From NCBI GenBank assembly GCA_009919005.1, contig RGCW01000006.1, positions 1 to 33,140 of the forward strand: DNA of 33,140 nt, given 5' to 3'. A program made the translations under genes and the position numbers. Under the pieces are notes generated by a model. It had not been told where the DNA came from, searched no databases, and saw nothing but the letters and a program-made list of their open reading frames with translations. The stretch is from Candidatus Aquidulcis sp. Its GTDB lineage: Bacteria; Chloroflexota; Limnocylindria; Limnocylindrales; Limnocylindraceae. Of this stretch, positions 8,371 to 16,805 are shown one piece after another (position 1 is the first letter of the stretch; each line of letters opens with the position of its first letter).

Positions 8371-9863
8371 GTTCGCAACGGCCCGAGCGGCCCGACACGC
8401 CCGTTTGGGTTCGGGACGCCGTCTTTTATCAGATCTTCCCTGACCGATTCGCACGATCCGCGCGCATACATCAGCCTGGCCCCTTGGAAGAGTGGGGGGC
8501 TGCACCGACGCGCCACGGTTTCAAAGGCGGTGACCTTCGAGGCATCACCGAGCGACTCGGTGAGCTGCAGGAGCTTGGCATCACCGCTCTCTATCTCTGC
8601 CCAATCTTTTCCAGTGCCTCAAACCATCGGTATCACACCTACGACTACTTCAACGTTGACCCGATGTTGGGCGGCAACGAGGCATTACGCGAACTTCTAG
8701 ACGCTGCTCATGCACGTGGCATGAGGGTGATCCTTGACGGTGTTTTCAATCACGCAAGTCGAGGATTTTGGCCGTTTCATCATGTGCTTGAGAACGGAGT
8801 CGACTCGCCTTACGTCGATTGGTTTTACACCGACGAGGAGTTCTTGCGTGGCGATCGCCCACTCGTCGCCTACCCGGAGGCGGCGAAGTGGCAACTCAAC
8901 GGCGGTGCCACAAAGAGCGCCGACGCTACAAACAGCCCTGAGGTTGCTCTTGGATACAAGGCCTGGTGGCAACTCCCTGCGCTCCCCAAGATCAATGTCG
9001 GTAATCCAGAGGCGCGCGAGCACCTATTGAAGGCGGCCGAGTACTGGATTCAATTTGGCGCAGATGGCTGGCGACTGGATGTTCCCGAGGAGATTGATGA
9101 TGAGAGCTTCTGGCAAGAGTTTCGTGCGAGGGTGCGCGCTGTAAACCCTGAGGCGTATACCGTCGGTGAAATTTGGAAGCGTGCGGATGAGTGGCTTACG
9201 GGTGATCGGTTTGATGCAGTCATGAACTACCCACTCACCGAAGCGATCCTCGGTTATGCCGGCAATGGGCGCCTCTCCCGCGATCTGGGCGACCACAACA
9301 ACACCCATCAACGTCCCGAGCTTACTGCGACAGAATTTGCGACACGGCTGCGAGAGATCATGGATTGGTATCACCCTGCGGTGAGCGCCGTGCAGTTAAA
9401 CCTGCTGGGCTCCCACGACACGCCCCGCATGCGCAGCATCTTGGGTGGCAGCAGTGCCGCCGCGCAACTAGCGACGCTCATCCAGTTCGCCCTCCCGGGC
9501 GCGCCCTGCGTCTACTACGGAGATGAACTTGGAGCACTTGGAGCAAACGACCCGGCGAACCGTGGCTCGTTCCCTCAGGACCTCACCGCCATTAGCGCTG
9601 AGGCGTTGGCATTCCGCGCCTTCGTGCGCGCCACGGCCGCGGCTCGAAACGCGCACCCAGTGCTGCGGGGAGGTGCTCTGCGTGTGTTGCACGCAGAGGG
9701 GGCAGTCCTTGCGTTTGAGCGCAGTGCCGAGCCTGTCGGGTTTGAGGGCGAGCCGCTGCAACTCACCGCTGATGCGACGCGCACGATGGTCGTGGTAACG
9801 AACAGCGGTACCCCCGACGGGATTCGAACCCGTGATCTCCACCTTGAAAGGGTGGCGTCCTAG
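8367..9863 (+). CDS. Cytosolic GH13 alpha-amylase-family enzyme (neopullulanase/cyclomaltodextrinase-like), C-terminus apparently truncated
   Basis: GTG start in GTGA overlap; DAVFYQIFPDRF, GVFNHASRGF, GWRLDVPEEID, VGEIW, LLGSHDTPR. Last residues GTPDGIRTRDLHLERVAS are antisense translation of tRNA-Glu. Confidence 0.88.
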   Translation: MSSQRPERPDTPVWVRDAVFYQIFPDRFARSARIHQPGPLEEWGAAPTRHGFKGGDLRGITERLGELQELGITALYLCPIFSSASNHRYHTYDYFNVDPMLGGNEALRELLDAAHARGMRVILDGVFNHASRGFWPFHHVLENGVDSPYVDWFYTDEEFLRGDRPLVAYPEAAKWQLNGGATKSADATNSPEVALGYKAWWQLPALPKINVGNPEAREHLLKAAEYWIQFGADGWRLDVPEEIDDESFWQEFRARVRAVNPEAYTVGEIWKRADEWLTGDRFDAVMNYPLTEAILGYAGNGRLSRDLGDHNNTHQRPELTATEFATRLREIMDWYHPAVSAVQLNLLGSHDTPRMRSILGGSSAAAQLATLIQFALPGAPCVYYGDELGALGANDPANRGSFPQDLTAISAEALAFRAFVRATAAARNAHPVLRGGALRVLHAEGAVLAFERSAEPVGFEGEPLQLTADATRTMVVVTNSGTPDGIRTRDLHLERVAS

Positions 9864-9882
9864 GCCTCTAGACGACAGGGGC
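9809..9882 (-). tRNA. tRNA-Glu (anticodon UUC)
   Basis: Reverse strand GCCCCTGTCGTCTAGAGGCCTAGGACGCCACCCTTTCAAGGTGGAGATCACGGGTTCGAATCCCGTCGGGGGTA: acceptor, anticodon stem CCACC-CTTTCAA-GGTGG and T-arm ACGGG-TTCGAAT-CCCGT all pair. No encoded CCA. Confidence 0.95.
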
Positions 9883-9922
9883 GCGCGGATCGCAGCGTAG
9901 CACCGCGCTCAGGGCACCGCCC

Positions 9923-10261
9923 CTACGAGGCGAGCTTGCCGAGGATGTCTGAGGCGCCGAGCGCGATTCCTGCGGCGATGGCGAACCCACCAGCGAGGAG
10001 AGCGGCGAGCATCGCTCGGCCATCGCGGGCACTCCGGATGGCTCGGATCATGCTGATCGTGAGCATGAGTGATGCAAAGGCGCAGGAGAGTCCCACCACG
10101 AATGTGCCAATGGAGAGTTCACCGATCTGATCGGAGTTCCGAATCGTTGCCACCCAGGCGAGGTAGATGAGCGAAACGCCAACCGCAACCACAACGGCGA
10201 CGAAGGTGCCGAGCGAGACGATGCCGCGCAGGCGGCTCCACCGCTTGCTAGGTGCGCTCAT
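9923..10261 (-). CDS. Small membrane protein with four predicted TM segments, unknown function
   Basis: 112 aa hydrophobic ORF, MSAPSKRWSRLRGIVSLGTFVAVVVAVGVSLIYLAWVA... Confidence 0.65.
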   Translation of the reverse strand: MSAPSKRWSRLRGIVSLGTFVAVVVAVGVSLIYLAWVATIRNSDQIGELSIGTFVVGLSCAFASLMLTISMIRAIRSARDGRAMLAALLAGGFAIAAGIALGASDILGKLAS

Positions 10262-10282
10262 CGTGTCAGGTTCCTCATAGGT

Positions 10283-12655
10283 CTAGGGTACGACCTCCCA
10301 GATGATCGCGGTGCGGGCTGGCACATCTATCCCTGCCGACAGGTCACCATCCTGTGTGGGCCCACTCGAGCGTGCCACCTCACGGAGATGCACGCCCGCT
10401 CCCAGGTCGAACGACAGTTGCTCACTCGCACCCCCCGCGTTCACCGCGACCAGCAGGTCACCCAACGTCCAAGCCGTCGCAACGTTCAGCTGAGGGATTT
10501 CACCAGCGACACCCGCCGCGCGACGTGCGAAGAGCAGGGTGCGGCTAGTTGCGCCACTCGCCCCAACAGCGAGCCAGTCGACCGATGCGCTACGCACCTG
10601 TGGATGAGCGGCGCGAATCGCGGCAAGCCGCTGATACCAGGCGAGCATCGTGAGGTCGGCCGCGCGCGCTGCAGTCAACGCCGCTGGTCGTCGGCCACCG
10701 GGCCCACTGCCATCAAGGCGCGAGGAGCGCGGGTCACTGGGCAACATAGGGAAGGTGCGGCGGTCATCCGGGTCGGTTGCGCCGCTGATGCCGATCTCAT
10801 CGCCGTAGTAGATCGTGGGTGAGCCGGGGAGCAGATACTGCATCGTCGCAGCTAAGAGTTGCCGCGCCTTGCCGATGGCGAGATTCTCGACACCCTCTTT
10901 CTCATCACGACCGTTTCCAGGAGTGAACTCCCAGAGCGAACGTGACGTGTCGTGCGAGTCGAGGAGGGTGAGGTTTGCAAGGGTTACCGCAGTCGGATAA
11001 TCCTCAGCGATCCCCAGCAGGCGCCGTATGAAGAGAAGTGCCGTTCGATTGGTGCTATCAGTTGCTCCCGCCTCAGGCTTTCCGCCGAGATACGCGAGCA
11101 CCGCGTCGCGGAACCGATAGTTCATGGTTGCGTCGGCGGCGTCACCGCGAAGCAGGCGTAACGCATCGCGACGATTCCACAACTCTCCAATGATTGGGGC
11201 GTTCGGCGACGCCGCTTTCAGCACGATGCGGAACTCCTGCCAGAATCCTTCTGGGAAGCTCCCATCGGGCATCACGTCGAGTCGCCAGCCCGCAACACCC
11301 TGTTGCAGCCACCAGCGCGCCACACCGACATCCCCTGCGGGTGAGGCGAGCAGCGTCTCGGCTGGTGCCCCTGAGGCGTTGCCAAGTATCAGCGCTCGCA
11401 CCGCATCGTTGTTCTTATTCAACACGGGAAGCGAGTCGTAATTTGCCCATCCCACGTAGCCGGCCGTGTTCGGACCCGAGGCACCGGCGCAGGGTCCCTT
11501 TGCGCCAGCCGCCTTTGTCCAGATAAACCAATCGCGATACGGAGAGTCAACCGATTCGCACGCGCCGACCGTTGACCAACGACCATACCGATCAAAGATC
11601 GGTGAATCAGAGCTCACATGATTGAAGACACCGTCAAGGATCACAGAGATGTTGAGTTTCTGTGCGGCAGAGAGGAGTCGCTCCAACGCACTGTTGCCTC
11701 CAAGACGTTGGTCTACGTTGAGGTAGTCGTTGCCATCGTAGCGATGGTTAGAGTTCGCATCAAAGATTGGATTGAGATAGATCGTATCTACGCCAACTGA
11801 GACCAGGTGCGGCAGGCGAAGGCGTATCCCATCAAGATCTCCGCCGTAGAAATCTTCGCCCTTAGGCGGCGTTGCTGGCAGGGTGTTCCATGGGATGAGT
11901 GAGGCGACGCCCTTGTATCGTCGAACTGCACCGCCATCATTGAGTGGGTTTGCATTGGCAAATCGATCGGGAAAGATCTGGTAGACGACGGATCCACTCA
12001 GCAGCGGGCTCGCTGTAAATCCGGTTGGTGAGACGACGATCGCCCAATCTCCACCGACATTCGCGGGCGAGGTGCTGCCAAGACCTTGGTCGTTGCTATT
12101 GTCGTCCGCCAGCTTGACGGCAGCGGATCCGTCGGCAATCTCGAAGTGGTATCCGATCGCCGTTGGCTCGCTACCCACCTCAATGGTGGCCTGCCAGATG
12201 TCGCAGAGCGCCGTTGTGAGGTCATTTGCCGCATCAAGGGCTGGGTCGGGAGCCAAGATTGGGGTGAGCGAACTGCTGACTCCGCGGTTCGCCCCGCCAA
12301 CCTCGCTGCACGGGACGCCGCGCGCGATACGAGCAGCGGGACTTCTCGTTGCCGAGCCGCCGAATGGTCTGGCAACGGCGAGATCGACGCTGACGGCGTC
12401 GTCCGTGCCAGTGCGAACCTGAAGGACCACCGAAGCCCCAACCTCCACAGCTCCCCCCTGAAGGCGATATGCAGGGTCCCGCGAGTCGTGGCGAATCAGG
12501 AGCTCTTGCAGCTTCCCGTCACCCTGGACCTCTGCCGCCGGGTCGGTTGGATCGCCCGCCGGTCCGCAGCCAGAGGCGAGAAGGGCGATGGCGAGGGCGA
12601 GCGGAAGGGCTCGACGCCAAGGCGTAGCGGGCTCGGGTACGATCGTAGGCACCAT
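10283..12655 (-). CDS. Extracytoplasmic GH13 alpha-amylase-family lipoprotein
   Basis: Start at MVPTIVPEPATPWRRALPLALAIALLASGCGPAG (signal plus lipobox); SGSVVYQIFPDRF, GVFNHVSSDSPIF, GWRLDVMPDG, IIGELWNRRD, LLDSHDTSR, IYYGDEIGISG; intact C-terminal beta domain ending ARTAIIWEVVP. Confidence 0.88.
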   Translation of the reverse strand: MVPTIVPEPATPWRRALPLALAIALLASGCGPAGDPTDPAAEVQGDGKLQELLIRHDSRDPAYRLQGGAVEVGASVVLQVRTGTDDAVSVDLAVARPFGGSATRSPAARIARGVPCSEVGGANRGVSSSLTPILAPDPALDAANDLTTALCDIWQATIEVGSEPTAIGYHFEIADGSAAVKLADDNSNDQGLGSTSPANVGGDWAIVVSPTGFTASPLLSGSVVYQIFPDRFANANPLNDGGAVRRYKGVASLIPWNTLPATPPKGEDFYGGDLDGIRLRLPHLVSVGVDTIYLNPIFDANSNHRYDGNDYLNVDQRLGGNSALERLLSAAQKLNISVILDGVFNHVSSDSPIFDRYGRWSTVGACESVDSPYRDWFIWTKAAGAKGPCAGASGPNTAGYVGWANYDSLPVLNKNNDAVRALILGNASGAPAETLLASPAGDVGVARWWLQQGVAGWRLDVMPDGSFPEGFWQEFRIVLKAASPNAPIIGELWNRRDALRLLRGDAADATMNYRFRDAVLAYLGGKPEAGATDSTNRTALLFIRRLLGIAEDYPTAVTLANLTLLDSHDTSRSLWEFTPGNGRDEKEGVENLAIGKARQLLAATMQYLLPGSPTIYYGDEIGISGATDPDDRRTFPMLPSDPRSSRLDGSGPGGRRPAALTAARAADLTMLAWYQRLAAIRAAHPQVRSASVDWLAVGASGATSRTLLFARRAAGVAGEIPQLNVATAWTLGDLLVAVNAGGASEQLSFDLGAGVHLREVARSSGPTQDGDLSAGIDVPARTAIIWEVVP

Positions 12656-13010
12656 GGAAGTGAACGGCATCCGCATCCCCACCATCATCGCCGAGAACAG
12701 TGCGGTGCGCTGTGATGGTTGCTCGGCGCAAATCCACGGCACGCCGTTTCGCATCAGCGTCCTCGACATCATTGCCACCGAGGTAGCCCCCTCATTCGGC
12801 GAGGCCTCGCCGCTCAATCCTGGTCCGTTCCAGTTCTGCGCAAACCCATCCTGCCCACTGCGCTGGATGACGGAACGTGGCTGGCTCTTCTGTCGGCGAA
12901 GCGGTGTGCGCGAAATCATGCGGCCAATCCGACTGCCAGCAGGTGCAGCTGCGGAGTTCGGTCTCTGCGACGGGCTGCACCACGATGCCCACGAGTTTCT
13001 GCCGGCGTAA
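12654..13010 (+). CDS. Small Cys-containing conserved protein, possibly zinc-binding
   Basis: MEVNGIRIPTIIAENSAVRCDGCSAQIHGTPFRISVLDIIATEV...FCANPSCPLRWM; CxxC and CxxxxC pairs. Confidence 0.6.
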   Translation: MEVNGIRIPTIIAENSAVRCDGCSAQIHGTPFRISVLDIIATEVAPSFGEASPLNPGPFQFCANPSCPLRWMTERGWLFCRRSGVREIMRPIRLPAGAAAEFGLCDGLHHDAHEFLPA

Positions 13011-13022
13011 GCCGGAGGTAGC

Positions 13023-14066
13023 GTGAACTCGCTGTTGCCAGCGGCGACGGCGCTCACCGCTCTCCTCTTTGCTGCGCTTCTCTTTGATCAATATCGAACC
13101 CGTCGTGGCACCTATCAATTGGCCTGGGGGATTGGCGCGCTTGCCTTTGCGTTTGCTGCTGGAGCCGAGGCCTTCGCCTCTATGGCGGGCTGGAGTGAGC
13201 CGATCTATCGACTCTGGTATCTCTTTGGCGCAGTCTGGACAGCTGCATGGCTTGGCGCTGGAACCATACTTTTGCTCGCGAAGACGCGGTTCGGGTACTG
13301 GTACGCACTCTGCCTCGCTCTCTCTGGTCTCTTTACGATTCTGGTTGCACGTCGACTGGAGGATCCTTCGGCGGGACCGACGGCACTCGTCTACTCGCTC
13401 GTTGCGTGGGGCGTGGCACTCACCATCGGCTGGCTCTCATATCTGGGCGATGCTCGTTGGACGCGCGTCGCACTGACCTTGACAGTGGGACTGAGTGCGC
13501 TCGCCGTACCACTGGTGATTACCGCCAACCTGCCGGCTCCCGGCTGGGCGATTGATCCAGCAACTGGCGCCCCAGTAGCGCTGCTCCTCCCGCCGGCGCT
13601 GCGTCTGCTCACGCCGATCCTGAATGTGAGTGGCGGCCTTGCGCTGTTGACTGGCGCACTCTTCTCGGTCTACGTCTTCATGCCGAAGCGACGAATCCTT
13701 CCCTATTCAAGCGATCCAGATCAACGCGGCGATGAACTCCTCTTCAATCTCGCCATTGCCCCAGTTGCGTTGACGGTGAACTTTGTTCGCAGCCTCCCCG
13801 ACACATGGCGCGCCTGGCGCGCCGGCTCCTTGAATCGTCGGGTTCCCGCCACAGCACTCATCGCGTTAGGAGCATTTGTGCCCAGCCTGACCGATACCCT
13901 CAATCGCGCCGGCTCCACCGAGGGCTACCAGACTGGGAAGTTCATCGGCGCAGTCCTCCTCCTCTGTGGCTTCTTGGCGAGCGTCGAGAGGGTCAGCGAG
14001 GTGCAACTCCCGCTTGTAGGGCGGCCGATTCGTGTGCTCCTCCGGTGGGTTCGCCGCGAGGGGTGA
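13023..14066 (+). CDS. Polytopic membrane protein, unknown function
   Basis: 347 aa, GTG start with GGAGGT upstream; multiple TM segments. Confidence 0.75.
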   Translation: MNSLLPAATALTALLFAALLFDQYRTRRGTYQLAWGIGALAFAFAAGAEAFASMAGWSEPIYRLWYLFGAVWTAAWLGAGTILLLAKTRFGYWYALCLALSGLFTILVARRLEDPSAGPTALVYSLVAWGVALTIGWLSYLGDARWTRVALTLTVGLSALAVPLVITANLPAPGWAIDPATGAPVALLLPPALRLLTPILNVSGGLALLTGALFSVYVFMPKRRILPYSSDPDQRGDELLFNLAIAPVALTVNFVRSLPDTWRAWRAGSLNRRVPATALIALGAFVPSLTDTLNRAGSTEGYQTGKFIGAVLLLCGFLASVERVSEVQLPLVGRPIRVLLRWVRREG

Positions 14067-14102
14067 CTGGTATCCTGTGCACCAGCACCGCACGGAGGCC
14101 CA

Positions 14103-14990
14103 ATGAAGATCCGCACCGCAGTTCTCCCGGTTGCCGGATGGGGCACCCGATTCCTCCCCGCGACGAAGGCCGTGCCGAAGGAGCTTCTGCCGATCGTTGA
14201 CCGGCCAGCGATTCAATACGCAATTGAGGAGGCTGTCGCGTCAGGAATTGAACGCGTCATCCTGGTTACGAGCGAGCACAAGCGTGCCATTGAGGACCAT
14301 TTCGATATCGCAGCCGACCTTGAGGCCATCCTTGAGGAACGAGGCGATATTGAACATCTACGGGCGGTGCGGGCCGTCGCCGACATGACGCACCTGGTGA
14401 CGATCCGACAGAAGGAGCAGCTTGGCCTTGGGCACGCAGTGTTAATGGCGCGCGACGCTGTTGGTCACGAACCGTTCGCCGTGATGTTGCCCGACGATCT
14501 GATCTTCGGGGCAACCCCAGCACTCTCGGAGTTGATTCAGGCCTACGTTGATACCCAGGCGTCGGTCCTCGGCGTGATGCGAGTCCCCCCGGTCGAAACC
14601 CTGCGATACGGCATCGTTGACCCAGATGTCACGCTCCCCACCAGCGATGGGGGACGCACCATCCCCCTCCGCGGCGTCGTAGAGAAACCACGCGCGGCAG
14701 ATGCCCCTTCCGATCTCGCCATAGTCGGTCGGTACATCCTTAGCCCGAAGATCTTCGAGCGATTGGAACAGACGCCCCACGGCCTCAATGGCGAGATCCA
14801 ATTGACGGATGCGATCCACGCGCTGGCGCAAGAGCAACCGGTCGTTGCACGGCACTTCTCTGGTACGCGTTATGACGTGGGCTCACCTGAGGGATGGCTT
14901 CGCGCCAATCTGCATGTAGCGCTCGAACATCCTGTGTATGGCTCAGTGGTGCGCAGCGCAATCGCCACTGGAAGCGAACGCAACCAATGA
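14103..14990 (+). CDS. galU: UTP--glucose-1-phosphate uridylyltransferase
   Basis: KIRTAVLPVAGWGTRFLPATKAVPKELLPIVDRPAIQYAIEEA; RBS ACGGAGG. Confidence 0.95.
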   Translation: MKIRTAVLPVAGWGTRFLPATKAVPKELLPIVDRPAIQYAIEEAVASGIERVILVTSEHKRAIEDHFDIAADLEAILEERGDIEHLRAVRAVADMTHLVTIRQKEQLGLGHAVLMARDAVGHEPFAVMLPDDLIFGATPALSELIQAYVDTQASVLGVMRVPPVETLRYGIVDPDVTLPTSDGGRTIPLRGVVEKPRAADAPSDLAIVGRYILSPKIFERLEQTPHGLNGEIQLTDAIHALAQEQPVVARHFSGTRYDVGSPEGWLRANLHVALEHPVYGSVVRSAIATGSERNQ

Positions 14991-16801
14991 CGCCGACTGG
15001 CGGCGGAGAGAGAGGGCTAAAGCCAGGCGACGTTGTTGCTGGCCGATATCGTTTGCAAGAGTTGATCGGCGAAGGTGCGGCTGCACTCGTCTTCCGTGCG
15101 ACAGACGAGGCACTCGGACGCGACGTCGCCGTGAAGGTTTTGCGTGCACCACTCGCGAGTTCGGAATCTGCAGCAAATCGCTTCCGTGCTGAGGGGCGTG
15201 CCGCTGCCATTGTGGCGCACCCGAACATAGTGGCGGTCTTTGATGTGGCACCTGACGGAGAATCTCCTGCGATCATCATGGAGTTTGTTGATGGCGAAGA
15301 TCTCGCCTCAATGTTGCGGCGGGTTGGACCGCTCGTGCCACGTCGTGCCGCAGCGGTTGCGGCACAGGTCGCACGTGGGTTGGCGGCCGCTCACGTTCGC
15401 GGCATCATCCATCGAGACGTGTCGTCGCGAAACATTTTGATCAACCGAGATGGTCGGGCGCAGATCGCCGACTTTGGAATCGCTCAGGCAATGCACGAAG
15501 TCAGTCGCCCAGAGGGGGCAACGCGAGGCGGAGCTCGACCAGAGGGATCACTTGGCTACCTCGCGCCCGAGGTTCTCGCGGGCGGTCCACAAACCGCGTC
15601 ATCGGATCTTTTTGGACTCGGCGTCGTGCTCTATGAACTTCTGACAGGGCATCGTCCGTTTGAGAACGTAGATCGCAGCGATGCAAACGAGCGACCAATT
15701 CAGCCGCCATCACCCCGCCAGGTGCGACCAGATATCTCGCCAGAACTTGAGGGGATCACCATGCGCTTGTTGGCTACACGGCCGAACGAGCGCTACGTCA
15801 ACGCAACCGCCGCCGCCGATGCACTAGAGACCTACGTCGTGCATGCAAATCGCACCGCGGTGCCAGCGCGACCCGTTGGCCCTGCGGCGGGCGCTCCGCG
15901 AGCGCTTGCAGGAACGCGTGTCGCGCGCGTCGCGGCCGAGGTGGGCCCAGGGGAGCCAGAGATGCTCTCCGACCCGAACGATGTGGAGAGCGATTCGACA
16001 TCCGACGGCGAAGACACCATGTCACTCCGTACGATGCTGCTTGCAATCGGCGGGGTGGCGCTCACGGCACTCCTCCTCGTCGGAGGGGTGATCTTGGCGC
16101 TCCGGATACTGGCGGCCGGTTCGGGCCCCGACAACAACGTGAAGGTGCCCAGCCTCACGACCCTAACCCTCGCCGAGGCGATCCCGATTGCCGAGGGGCT
16201 CGGGCTCCGGGTGCAGGTTGTTGAGCGGGTGACCACCTCTGATCAGCCGATTGACACCATCCTCTCCCAGTCACCAGGCAGTGACACGCTGGTGCCGCTC
16301 AACACCGTGATTGAAGTTCGCGTAGTTGCGGGCAGTGGCTTTGTCGTTGTCCCCGACATTCGCGGCCTACGGGAGGCCGATGCAATCGCCGCCCTAGCAA
16401 CCGCGAAGCTGACTCGAGGGGCCACGTTTACCGAATACTCTGACGCTGTCCCAGCCGGCGAAGTGATCCAGCAGAACCCCCGCCCTGGGGTGCAGGTCGC
16501 AAATGGCACCGCAATTGACATCGTGGTGTCGCTTGGAGCCGAACCCTCGCCGAGCCCTTCGCCCAGTGCCAGTGGTGCCGAGTGGCCGCAGGTCCCAGAT
16601 CTTCGTTGCTCAAGCGTGGCGGACGCGCAGGTCATCCTGACGGCGCTTGGCCTGTCGCTTGACGCAGTCTCAGCACTTCTTGATTCCACCAATCGAATCG
16701 ACACCTTTACACCCGAGGCCGGAGTGTCGGTTGCGCCAGGAAGTGAGATCACGATCATCTCCAGCGTGCCAGCTGAGACTGCGATCAGCGGTTGCCCGTA
16801 G
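14987..16801 (+). CDS. PknB-type Ser/Thr protein kinase with TM segment and three PASTA repeats
   Basis: ATGA overlap with galU; VAVKVLR, HRDVSSRNILI, ADFGIAQ, SLGYLAPEV; TM LLLVGGVILALRIL; PASTA repeats VKVPSLTTLTL.., FVVVPDIRGLREAD.., WPQVPDLRCSSVAD... Confidence 0.92.
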   Translation: MTPTGGGERGLKPGDVVAGRYRLQELIGEGAAALVFRATDEALGRDVAVKVLRAPLASSESAANRFRAEGRAAAIVAHPNIVAVFDVAPDGESPAIIMEFVDGEDLASMLRRVGPLVPRRAAAVAAQVARGLAAAHVRGIIHRDVSSRNILINRDGRAQIADFGIAQAMHEVSRPEGATRGGARPEGSLGYLAPEVLAGGPQTASSDLFGLGVVLYELLTGHRPFENVDRSDANERPIQPPSPRQVRPDISPELEGITMRLLATRPNERYVNATAAADALETYVVHANRTAVPARPVGPAAGAPRALAGTRVARVAAEVGPGEPEMLSDPNDVESDSTSDGEDTMSLRTMLLAIGGVALTALLLVGGVILALRILAAGSGPDNNVKVPSLTTLTLAEAIPIAEGLGLRVQVVERVTTSDQPIDTILSQSPGSDTLVPLNTVIEVRVVAGSGFVVVPDIRGLREADAIAALATAKLTRGATFTEYSDAVPAGEVIQQNPRPGVQVANGTAIDIVVSLGAEPSPSPSPSASGAEWPQVPDLRCSSVADAQVILTALGLSLDAVSALLDSTNRIDTFTPEAGVSVAPGSEITIISSVPAETAISGCP

Positions 16802-16805
16802 GGAC

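Noticed and set aside
9812-9863. GTPDGIRTRDLHLERVAS as a conserved protein motif
   Set aside because: It is antisense translation of the tRNA-Glu T-arm and anticodon arm, not a protein domain.
9809-9882. tRNA-Glu as an integration site for a genomic island
   Set aside because: No integrase, phage or conjugative gene in the window and no second copy of the tRNA 3' end noticed; flanking genes look like ordinary metabolism.
12086-12715. 209-aa plus-strand ORF opposite the amylase lipoprotein
   Set aside because: Low-complexity Arg-rich translation, antisense to a well-supported GH13 gene.
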